From: Brachionus koreanus
Taxonomy: Eukaryota > Rotifera > Eurotatoria > Ploima > Brachionidae
Assembly: GCA_016987375.1 (NCBI GenBank)
Contig: PJRA01000011.1
Coordinates: 743,769-773,518 of the forward strand
Reading direction: 5' to 3'
Length of the DNA: 29,750 nt
Shown here: positions 10,501 to 18,732 of the stretch, in pieces
Layout: every line of letters starts with the position of its first letter
Position numbering within the stretch: the first letter of the stretch is position 1
Notes under the pieces: model-generated
What the model was told of the DNA's origin: nothing
The model's database searches: none
The model's input: the letters and a program-made list of their open reading frames with translations, nothing else
Position numbers and translations under genes: made by a program

Positions 10501-11651
10501 GTTTTTGGTTGTGATCCTTATTTCGATGGTGTTGGTTGTTCTAATGAGTCTGATAGTTGTTCTGATGATGTATAATAAATTAAAAATTAAAATAGTTTTA
10601 CCTAATTAGGTACAAAAAAAAATATTTTAGGCATTATTAAATTATTTTTGATATAAGTAAAACATATTAGGTACTAATTTTTTGTTTATGAATTAAACTT
10701 CATTTGGTACAACATAAAATATAATTAAGTACAGAATAAAATATTTTAGGTCTTGAGAAAAATATAGACCCAAAAAAGTTATTTTTTTTGCAAAAGAAAA
10801 GAGAGATAAAAAATCGGATGGATTTTTATAACTAATGTTAATTCTTAGGTGTAATTTGAATATTTTTTAAGCAGTATCCAAAAGCAACATCTGCTCACAG
10901 TAATTTAAAAAAGTGTTCTTTCTGTAAACCAATTTATATTTTAGATTTATAGTTTAAAAAATGCTTATTTTTATGCTTGATTTACGATTTAAATGTTTTA
11001 TTAAGATTTTTTATGTTTCTTTAATCCTTACTCAATGTATTTCTATTAGCTTTGAATCTATTTCAGAATAAGATAAAGATACTTTATATTACAAAGTTTC
11101 AACAATCAGTTTCAGCTTCAAAATATCTTAGTAATCTTCTAACAATTTTATACTTTTGAAATTTAAAAAAATTCAATTTATATTAAAAATTAAAATTTGA
11201 TTTAAGAATAAATTTTTTTTTTAAATTTAGGTACATAATTCTGCGGGCTTTAAGAGAAAAACTGCGCTTTTATATGTCTGCAAAAAATAATGGATCACTT
11301 TCTGACCTAGAGGATAAGGTAAATTAATATAATAAAAGTTTTAATTTTTAAAATTTCAAACTTATTTAGGTTAAATTTCGGCTAAAATCAATTCAGAATT
11401 GGATAGGTTTTGACGATAAAGAGCTAAAAGAATGGCTGTCTTTATCGTTACAATTTTGTGGCTGGTTTGATGAGAAATTTAAAAAAAATTCAATTAGTAA
11501 AGATGATTTCTCTAACAAATTTCCACTTTTGTGGTCCAAATTTTTAGCGGAGACAAGTTTGAGTGATAAAATTGCAATAACAATTAGCAGAAATGAAAAT
11601 TCTTCTATCGAAAAGTTAAATGATAAACTAGAAAATTTTTCACTTAGTTAA
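7557..11651 (+). CDS. Putative RNA ligase-like nucleotidyltransferase, copy B
   Basis: Exons 7557-7669, 7727-7800, 7855-7937, 7979-8270, 8657-8855, 8906-8996, 9046-9123, 9170-9261, 11231-11318 and 11370-11651 join in frame to 463 residues. It is a clear paralogue of the gene at 3307-6346: motif I KANGE (predicted Lys154), motif III VFEIL (Glu237), motif IV YEGVVLYF (Glu318) and motif V LLKKKTTWY (336-342) are all intact. Exons 5, 6 and 7 have exactly the lengths of copy A exons 4, 5 and 6 (199, 91, 78 nt). Three extra introns interrupt it: before VARGN, inside the W codon of KTTWY, and before VKFR. The intron at 9124 starts with GC, not GT; the exon 2 donor (GTTCAAA) is weak. AATAAA is at 11663-11668. 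All motifs being kept in both copies argues against a pseudogene. Confidence 0.78.
8381..8615 (+). repeat. Dispersed repeat, copy 2, in intron 4 of copy B
   Basis: This is the second copy of the repeat at the left window edge, lying inside intron 8271-8656. A 15-bp inverted pair borders part of it: AATGATCATGCTCAA near 8308 and TTGAGCATGATCATT near 8573-8587. The inverted arm lies inside the shared region on the right but outside it on the left, so these are not simple element termini. The copy is a few percent diverged from copy 1, with one short deletion. Confidence 0.85.
9512..9677. mobile_element. piggyBac-type MITE with TTAA target duplication
   Basis: The 166-bp unit has perfect 19-bp terminal inverted repeats including the target site: TTAACACTAGAAGCACCAA at 9512-9530 and its reverse complement at 9659-9677. 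TTAA at both ends is the piggyBac target-site duplication. The right end read inward (ACCAAACGAGTCAAAATGAC) closely resembles the piggyBac element end at 29268, so the two belong to one family. No coding capacity; it would need a transposase supplied in trans. Confidence 0.88.
10130..10389. mobile_element. Hairpin MITE, possibly Tc1/mariner type
   Basis: TTTCTAAACAAAGTAGACAG at 10145-10164 is inverted with one mismatch at 10361-10380. On the right the repeat extends outward to CAGTACG read inward, flanked by TA (10388-10389), as in Tc1/mariner elements that begin with CAGT and duplicate TA. The left outer end is degraded. The interior is less AT-rich than the surroundings and carries repeated GCTCTAGA and AGAACATG words. 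No open frame for a transposase. Family assignment is tentative. Confidence 0.55.
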
Positions 11652-12453
11652 ATATTTTTTAAAATAAAAACAAAAAGAAAGTTTAGTCTAATTTTTTTTA
11701 ATTTTATCAAATGTTTGGTCTTCTTATTAAAAAATCTTACACGACTCATTTTCATTCAATTCAAACTCTAAAAAACTTAATAATTTATTTCTTATAGCTC
11801 TATTCACTATTAAGCATAGCAAAAAAATATATTTATTTATGATTTTGAAACCGATTTAATAAAAAAATCGGTCAAGCCAACAAAATAAAAAATATTTTTG
11901 AAAAAAAAATATTTAATTATAATTTCAAGTTAGAAAATGTTTTTATTAAAGCTGTAATATAGTAAAAAAAAATTATTTTATTAATAAACTGAACCTTTTT
12001 TTTTTCATTAATTATAAACAAATATTTAAAATTTTAAAAAATAAGAAATATTTATTTATCAGATTTTATGTGAAAATCAAATTGAATTACTTAAAAATAA
12101 TTTTTTTTACCAAATTTTTCAAATTATATCTTTAAAAATTTACTAAAATGCTTCTATTTTTATTTTTTTTTTTTGTTAAGTAAACATGTTAAAAGATTTT
12201 CTTTTTTATTTCAAAATTTTTATCACAATTAAATCTATGAATTATTTAAAGCCTGAGAATGAATTTTTTTTTTATCAAGTGTTTATTGATGCTTCAACCA
12301 AAAATTTTTCTTTATATCCAAATTTTTAAAAAACATTTTAAAATAATGTTTAATTTATTCATTATGTTAACTAAAGTATTGAAAAAATTTGCTTAATTTA
12401 ATTTATTAAATAAAAAGTAGATTAATTATAAATGAATTAAACTTTAATTTGAA
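11652..12453. other. Convergent intergenic spacer
   Basis: Between the 3' end of copy B (plus) and the 3' end of the Thr-rich protein gene (minus) I see only A/T-rich sequence. It holds the poly(A) signals of both genes: AATAAA at 11663-11668 on plus, and TTTATT at 12402-12407 (AATAAA on minus). Confidence 0.6.
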
Positions 12454-12902
12454 CTAAGCAGTGGTTGTATTGTTATTTACTAGGGTTGCAGCTGTTTGAG
12501 TTGTTATATTGTCTAATATTATGCTTGTTGTTGCAGGCTCATTTGTTGTTGCTGATGTCTCATTCACCGCAGGAGGATCAGTTAAAGTTGGTAACGAAGT
12601 TGTTGTTTCCTCTACTGGAGCAGTTGTATCCAAAACTTGATTCTGAGGAATGGTTGTGGTTTCAACTGACACTGGTGTAGCTATAGTTGTACTTACTTCC
12701 GTAACAGCGACAGTTGTGTTATTGTCTTGTCCAGAAGCTATTTAAAATAATTTAGATTAATTTTAGAATAGAGAAAAAAAATCGTACCAATAACCATACA
12801 AAAGGCTAAAACTCTTTAATATTTAATAAATTATTAATTTGTAATTTGTTGTTTTTTTTAATTAAAATAAATATCTTACGCGAGAATTATTTCTTTAGAC
12901 AT
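12454..12902 (-). CDS. Small secreted Thr-rich mucin-like protein
   Basis: Minus-strand exons 12902-12880 (23 nt), 12813-12788 (26 nt) and 12737-12454 join to 110 residues. The first two exons spell a textbook signal peptide, MSKEIILAVLAFCMVIGASG, with the mature chain starting near QDNNTT. The mature part is dominated by Thr, Ser, Ala, Val, Pro and Asn, with several N-glycosylation sequons (NTT, NET, NIT, NNT) and runs such as TTTIP, EETTTS and NNNTTTA, as expected of an O-glycosylated mucin-like secreted or coat protein. No cysteine remains after the signal peptide and no membrane anchor follows. I do not recognise a family. It lies about 140 bp downstream of another small secreted-protein gene on the same strand. 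The splice sites (GTAAGA, GTACGA; AAAG, ATAG) are reasonable and frame is kept throughout. Confidence 0.75.
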
Positions 12903-13038
12903 TTTGAGAGAAAGATTTTTATTTGTTTTTTGGTCACTGAAAAAACCAATGTTTATATATGATTTAATAGTAATAAATATAGATTATTTATTTTTAAAAA
13001 TGAGAAAATAAAAAAAAACACATTTTAAAAATAACTAT

Positions 13039-13500
13039 CTATTTTTTGATCAATTTTCGCAATTTTTCCAAAATCAAATCAGAAAATTTTTCATAAGTTT
13101 GTTCCATACTTTTTCCTCTTTCATCCGATTCGACCACCGAAAACTTGAGTTTTTTCAGCAATTTTTTTACCTTAGTCAAAGTTTCATTTTTATTCTTGAC
13201 ATTTTTAATCCTTTTTTTTGGATAGAAAAAATTTTCTTTCAAATAATTCGAATTCTCTTTCTTTATAAAAACTGGCTCAATATTTTCAACACCGTCATTT
13301 GAGGGCACCATTTGATCAACATAATTATAATCTTAATAGAAAATTAAAAAGAAAATTAAAATTTTAGTTATAAATCTTACGATAAGAATTTATGTTATCA
13401 AAAAGACAAACTACAAGACACAAGAGCCTAAATTAAAAAAAAAAACTTTAATATACATTTTTTTGATTTACCATCCTAATTACCAAATTGGGGAATACAT
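13039..13500 (-). CDS. Small secreted Lys-rich protein of unknown function
   Basis: Minus-strand exons 13500-13484 (17 nt), 13427-13381 (47 nt) and 13331-13039 join to 118 residues. The N-terminus MYSPIWLLCLVVCLF is hydrophobic and looks like a signal peptide, cleaved perhaps near INSY. The mature chain is Lys-rich with dibasic or tribasic sites (PKKR, VKKLLKKLKF, LRKLIKK) and predicted amphipathic helices at its C-terminus. It could be a peptide precursor, a lytic or antimicrobial-like peptide, or a structural secreted protein; I cannot decide. The last exon alone is a clear open frame. The first two exons are inferred because they give a signal peptide in frame with good splice sites (GTAATT, GTAAGA). 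The organisation (two tiny signal exons, one main exon) copies that of the gene just downstream. A minus-strand AATAAA is at 12992-12987. Confidence 0.6.
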
Positions 13501-16500
13501 TTTTTTTGTTTTTCTTCATGCTTAGCTAGCATGTTTTATTTAAGTAAGATTCAAATGACGAAAGTATCTTTTATTTAGTTATTTAAAGAGGATAGCTAAT
13601 GTTTCGTCTAATGTGGGTCAATATTAACCAACTTCATTTGGATTAATTTTTTATTAATTATGTAACGCATAATTTATTATCCTTAAGTCTTTAATTTACC
13701 AGAAATTATGCTTCAAGGTAAAAAGTGGCTCATGCCACGTTTTACTAAAATTGACTGATTCTTTTAATTAATTATTGCCAGAGCTAGTGATGAAAAATAC
13801 ACCTCAAATTTAAAAAAAAACTGATGTTTAAACTTAGAATCTAAAATTTAGGTTTCTTTTAATAAATTAAGTTGCGTCTATCAATCTTTGAATATGGTTG
13901 AATTTGATTTTTTATTTACGTAAATTTTTCATTGTTCTTTTTATTAATAATAGCAATTTTTTTATAGTTTTAATTTTTATTAATAAAAAATTATTTAGAA
14001 ATGAATTTTTTTTAATTCTTAATAGTTAATTTTGTTTTCTAAATATTTTATAGTTTTTACTGAATGATAAAAATTAACAACTAACAATTTAGCTAAAGAA
14101 GGATAAAAAAGTTTTTTAGTCTGTTAGTTTTAGATAAAATATTTTCGATATTTAAAGCACAATAAAATAAAATAAAAAATTTATCCCAATTTTAGTGAAT
14201 TAGATTAGTATATTTTTTGAACATGACTTTAGTTAATATTTAAATCAAACATGCAATTTCGATTTAAGTTAAAAAGGAAATGAAAATAAGTTTTTAGCTT
14301 AAATGGGTAGAGTGCTTCATATTATTCTTATTCTCATTGTCAATGTCTCATTTTGACCAACTCAAATTAAAAATTAATGAAAAAATTCTAATAAATTTTA
14401 AATGAATTTACACGAGTGTATTTTAAATTATTTAAAAAAGTTTACTTTTATTCATACCCATTTTTGCAAGTAAATATTAAGAAAGTTTTATGTTTTTCGA
14501 AGAATTAAAATAGATGAATTATCAGTTTGAAAGTAAAATTAAAAAATTAATTTTCATTTATCGTTTAAATTTTTTTTCTAATCAATTAATGAATAAATAA
14601 ATGTTTTAGCTTTAAATTTAAATTTTTGATTAATTTAATTATTTAATGTTCCTCACCTATATTTGATTGTTTATACGAATTAGTCGAGTTGAAGCTGAAA
14701 ATAAAAGATTTTAATAGATTTTATTTTAGTTAGGGTCAAGTATGTTTTTAATGCGAAAATTTAATTATTAAATAAATACCACTCAAAGATTTACTTTTTA
14801 TTATTTAAAAGTGTTTATCTTTCAATTATTCTCAAGGTATACACAGCATTCAAGCATATTTTTTTTAATTTATAATTAAGTTAAAAAAAAAAACGATCTT
14901 AATTGAAAATGTTCAGAATAAAAAAAAATATAAATGAAACTTGGCTAACTTGAACACAACAAAAAAATTGCCTTTCTCATTGTTCTACTATTTTTGTGTT
15001 TCTAGATCATTTGTTTTATTTTATTAAAGAAAATTCTGAATATGAATTTTTTAGTTGAAGTCGTTTTTGTTTAACACCAGTCTTTGGCTCAGTTTGCACA
15101 AAATTTTAAGAAACCTTTCACACCTTTTTTTAAATTTTAGTTTAAATAGAATATTATTTTAATCCTAAATAAAAATAAAATCAAAATTTTATTGATCGGA
15201 TTTTTTTCTAAAAAAAAAAGTTGGATTATTTTGTTAAGAAGAGCTTTATTTTAGCAGGTTCAAATATTAAAGGTTTTTATTTTTAATTAGCACCTCTTAT
15301 ATTGTATTTTTTTATAACTACAAAATAAAAAAAAATTTCAACTAAATTAAAACTGAGTTCATCGGCGACGTGTCATCTTTTATTAAAAATTATCTATAAC
15401 AAAAATAAAGTAATTAGTTTTGCAATAAGTATTATGCTAAATTGAAAATTTTCATAAAAAATGTTTTTTATATGGTCAATGAATTTTTGATTTCCTGTTA
15501 GTCCAAAATCAGTCAAATGGAAAAGCTGTGAATTACTTGTGTCAAACAACAGCTCTAAGCTTTTTTTTGACTAATAGCTCAAAACCTTAAAGCCAATTCT
15601 AAATATGCTCTTAATTATATTTTACATATTTGCCATTAAATAAAAGAGTTGAACTCTTTGAAAAATTTTTATTTTCTTTATTTTAATTTAATATTCACAA
15701 GTTTACTTAAGAATAAACATGAACAACGACCTGAAAAATTTAGCTTGCTGTATTTTTTCCTCGGGCTTGAGCAAATAACATTGCTCAATTAGAATAATTA
15801 TATCGGTCAGGTGATCAAGTGACCACTACAATGAGTATATTTATCATGTTCAAACAAAGATAAGTATTAAAAAAAAAAGAATTTTAAAATTTTATTTAAA
15901 AAAATGATATTATACTACTTTTTTTTGTTAAGTCTATCAAATATTTAGTTTAGAAAAAGGAGCCATGTTTTTAGTATTAGATTACGGCTTGTAAAATTTT
16001 AAGTCATAATCTGCTAGATCAATACACTTAATCTAAAACTCAAATCGATAAATTCCGGCTCAGTTTATCTCCGCAAAGCATATGCGTCAACATTTATCAA
16101 ATGTTTTTTTGTTACCAAGCAATCAAAACGCTATGTAATTAAGTCAGGAATTTATTACTTAACATTAGATGATTCAAATTTAAGAAAAATAAAATTATTT
16201 TCAAGCTTTTTATGCACTAAATATTAGAGATAGCCAGGTCTCATTATGAAAATATAATTTTCAAATTTAACGCTTGAAAACTTTTGATAAAGAATTATAA
16301 AACTTTATCAAGCTTTTAAATTTATCGATTTTAGAACAAACTAGATAGGGCCTAGTTTAGCGCTAGTCATCGGCTTAGCATTTCATATTAATTAATTTTT
16401 TTAAATATTGACTTTAAAGCAGGTAAATTAAAATGTTAGAATATATTAATAATAAGTAAAAATAAAAATCAATACACTGACCCATATTTGCGAATCAAAT

Positions 16501-16544
16501 CTCCATGACAATCGCCAATATAATAATTCTTTTTTGATTAATTC

Positions 16545-16660
16545 AGGTCATTTTTTGTGTTTGTTGATTTCAAGGTCTTGGAAAGAATCTAAGTGCCAAT
16601 TAAATGACCTTATAATCGAATGCAAATTGTTTACATTCGCGCATTTATAAACCGAGGACC
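16545..16660 (+). promoter_or_regulatory. Likely proximal promoter of the TEAD-loop gene
   Basis: TTTATAAA at 16644-16651 is a TATA-like box about 130 bp before the start codon. Upstream are three nuclear-receptor half-site-like words: AGGTCA at 16545-16550, TCAAGGTC at 16570-16577 (the extended monomer type bound by ERR/SF-1-like receptors) and TGACCT at 16605-16610, an inverted half-site. Regulatory use is inference from motif resemblance. Confidence 0.3.
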
Positions 16661-16770
16661 GTTTCAATCAGAAAAGAGCGCATTTAAATTTCTACGTGAC
16701 TTGGGTTGTGATGCTGAAAATTAACAAAAAAAAATTATAATTCCAAATTTTTAGCTTTTTTTTAGATAAA

Positions 16771-16779
16771 ATGTTTTAG
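16771..16779 (+). promoter_or_regulatory. Two-codon upstream ORF (ATG TTT TAG)
   Basis: A minimal ATG-TTT-TAG ends one base before the ATG of the main frame at 16781. If it is in the mature mRNA it could reduce initiation at the main start. A TTTTTTTAG tract just upstream (about 16757-16764) could instead be a splice acceptor, in which case the exon begins only a few bases before this uORF. Confidence 0.4.
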
Positions 16780-16780
16780 A

Positions 16781-18653
16781 ATGGAAGAGAGTAAGAGTCA
16801 GTTGCCCACTGTTCAGTCGCAGGTGCGAAAACTTTACTTCAAGTCTTCGGCTACCGAGGCCTTGCACTCGGCCATTCTGCTAAAAGCCCGAAATTCAAAT
16901 CCCAAGAGCAAAAATGTCACTAAAATGCCTAGTATCAGCACTGGGACTTACGCAAAGCCTGAGTCGGACGATTACGAGCTGGAATCGCCTCTCAAAATCA
17001 AAGAAAACTTACAGACATCAGTAAAAAATATCAAGAATGGCTTTGACATGCTAAGAAGCTCGAGTGATGACGAAGACAGCCATTCGGATAATTTAGAGCG
17101 TAAAAAGCCCGACATTATTCTACTGGACATAAACAAAAGCTTAAGAAAACGGGGCAAAGAAGAAGCATTGTCTAATTCGAGCAGTGACGAAGAGGAATCA
17201 AGTCTTAAAGCTAACAAACAGACAAGTTTAAATTTGAATTTAAAACCCGTTGGAAATAAGCCACCATTTATAACACCTGTTGTTAGCGCTAATTATACGA
17301 CAAGTTATTTAGACAGCGAGCTAATGACTTCCCCAAATTCTTTGTCGTGCCCATCAGGCTTCTCATCGCCTCATTCAGTCAAATCTCAAAAGTCTTGCTC
17401 GGACCAAGAATTTTCAAGTATTTGTCTCACTAATTTTATTTTTTTAAAAATATTTTATTTTAAATTTTAATGATAATTATTTTTTTTAAACATTTGATTG
17501 TATTAAGTCATTTTAATTTTGACAGGAAATTTTTTTTTTCTAAAAAAAGAGATGATTTAAAAAAATTATTAATCTCTTAAATTTTTTGTATTCGAATAAG
17601 AGGATAGAAACTATTTGAAACAAGTTAATCGAATTTTAAGAAAATTTATTTAAAATCTAAAAGGAATAATATTTCTTAAAGTTTGTGCGCATTAGAGAAT
17701 ATAAAAAAAAAACTTGAACTTGAATTTGAATTTTTAATCTTAACTTTTTCCATTATTAACTAAGAGAGAAAACTTTAATTTTTCTCCCAATAGATTCATT
17801 GGCATCAATTAGCTCGCCAACAAGTTGCTGTAGTAGTGTGACAACAAACGATGGACTATTAGACTTCGATGATTCGAGCAGTACTGCCAGCGGTCCTGTT
17901 TATGTACGACAACCAGGCTTTGAACATCATGCACATGAAGTTATTAAACAAGATGTCAAGTTAAACAGTCTTAAAAATTTTGTCATCAATGATAAATCGA
18001 AGAATAAATTCACAAAAAAGCTCAATCCGTCATCATCAACAGGAGCACTTGTAGAAAATTCTGAAGCCAAACCTAAAGCTAAAAAAAAAATGTGTGTTAT
18101 GAACCCGGATTTTTTGACAGAAAACTCAGAGAGCTCAGTAATGCTTAAGCCAATAAGACAAAAAAGAGAACCGTTACCATTAAGATTGCGTGCTTTGCCA
18201 GCCTCATTCTGGGAACAGCCAAATTTACCTAATGTCTCTCCGGCAACCATGTTTTTACCGCCCCTGCATCGAAATGAAATTGAAAATGATTTTGCGGAGC
18301 AATCAAATGACGAGTGTGTGCATAGTTCGAATATGCCCAGGGAAGTGCGAGTCTCACCCGCCAATACTGAACTTCTGTTTAAGCTATTTGATAACATTGA
18401 ACAGACCAAAGATAAAAAGCAAGTTCAATTAATATTAAATTCGAGGGGACATTCTAAAGTAAAGGCAATGACCAAAGCATTGATCAAAGGCGAAGATCCA
18501 TGCATTCAAGATGCCGAAGGACTTTTTCCACAACTGAAATTGGACTCAAAAAATGAGACAAATTACAATAGTAGTTTAGTTTCATCGTCTAATTTGCCTC
18601 TAATTGAACAAAATTACAGCCAAATACTGTCAGAAGTAGTAGCGAATTTGTAA
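16781..18653 (+). CDS. Ser-rich acidic protein with YAP/FAM181-type TEAD-binding loop
   Basis: Exons 16781-17417 and 17794-18653 join in frame to 498 residues; the intron is GTATTT...AATAG. Residues 342-355 (LRLRALPASFWEQP) match the omega-loop by which YAP (RLRKLPDSFF) and TAZ bind TEAD transcription factors: Arg345, Leu347, Pro348, Ser350, Phe351 and Trp352 sit at the contact positions. As I recall, vertebrate FAM181A/B, which also bind TEAD, carry the same LPASFW form. There is no WW domain, so it is not an ordinary Yorkie/YAP. Two acidic Ser clusters (about 93-103 and 131-141) look like CK2 sites, with basic KKR patches nearby. The rest is low-complexity apart from a helical segment after SPANTELLFKLF. 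Nuclear TEAD cofactor is inference. The protein is otherwise unrecognised. Confidence 0.85.
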
Positions 18654-18702
18654 ATTATTTAGTAAATAAGGTTCTCATTGATACTCAAAACTAAACCTCC
18701 TT

Positions 18703-18732
18703 TTTTTCAAAGACTTAAAAGTCTTTGAAAAA
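18703..18732. repeat. Perfect 30-bp palindrome in the 3' UTR region
   Basis: TTTTTCAAAGACTT, a 2-base AA centre and AAGTCTTTGAAAAA form a perfect inverted repeat starting 50 bp after the stop codon at 18653. As RNA it would fold into a stem with about 13 pairs and a 4-base loop. Pairing stops exactly at both ends. It could affect mRNA stability or 3'-end formation, or be a transposition scar. Confidence 0.8.

Larger units (their letters stand above)
9262..11230 (+). other. 1.97-kb intron 8 of copy B, a transposon trap
   Basis: The donor GTTAGT follows the TG of the conserved Trp codon, and the acceptor TTTAG precedes GTACATAATT. Copy A has no intron at this position. Inside are a piggyBac-type MITE (9512-9677), a hairpin-type MITE (about 10130-10389) and, around it, scattered words TACCTAAT and ATTAGGTA in both orientations, including the perfect 14-bp palindrome TACCTAATTAGGTA at 10599-10612. 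No exon is apparent. Confidence 0.8.
13501..16780. other. Long spacer with weak exon-like islands on the minus strand
   Basis: Most of this 3.3 kb is A/T-rich with no supported gene. Two minus-strand islands have exon-like borders: 14694-14657 (TTTCAG before it, GTGAGG after it) and 13744-13700 (TTTTAG before it, GTAAAT after it). A possible signal-peptide start (MRKAIFLL) lies at 14980-14958. AAAGAGTTGAACTCTTT near 15644-15660 is a small palindrome. The last 300 bp before 16781 are less AT-rich and probably hold the promoter of the next gene. Confidence 0.45.

Noticed and set aside
10466..10609. 47-codon plus-strand frame with a very hydrophobic product inside intron 8 of copy B
   Set aside because: T-rich DNA automatically encodes Phe, Leu, Ile and Val. 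There are no splice or conservation hints, and it lies between transposon fragments.
13099..13302. Plus-strand Phe-rich frame
   Set aside because: It is the shadow of the Lys-rich minus-strand exon; AAA codons become TTT.
17927..18409. 160-codon minus-strand frame opposite the TEAD-loop gene
   Set aside because: It is the antisense shadow of a well-supported exon; the plus frame carries the recognisable motif and continues across the intron.
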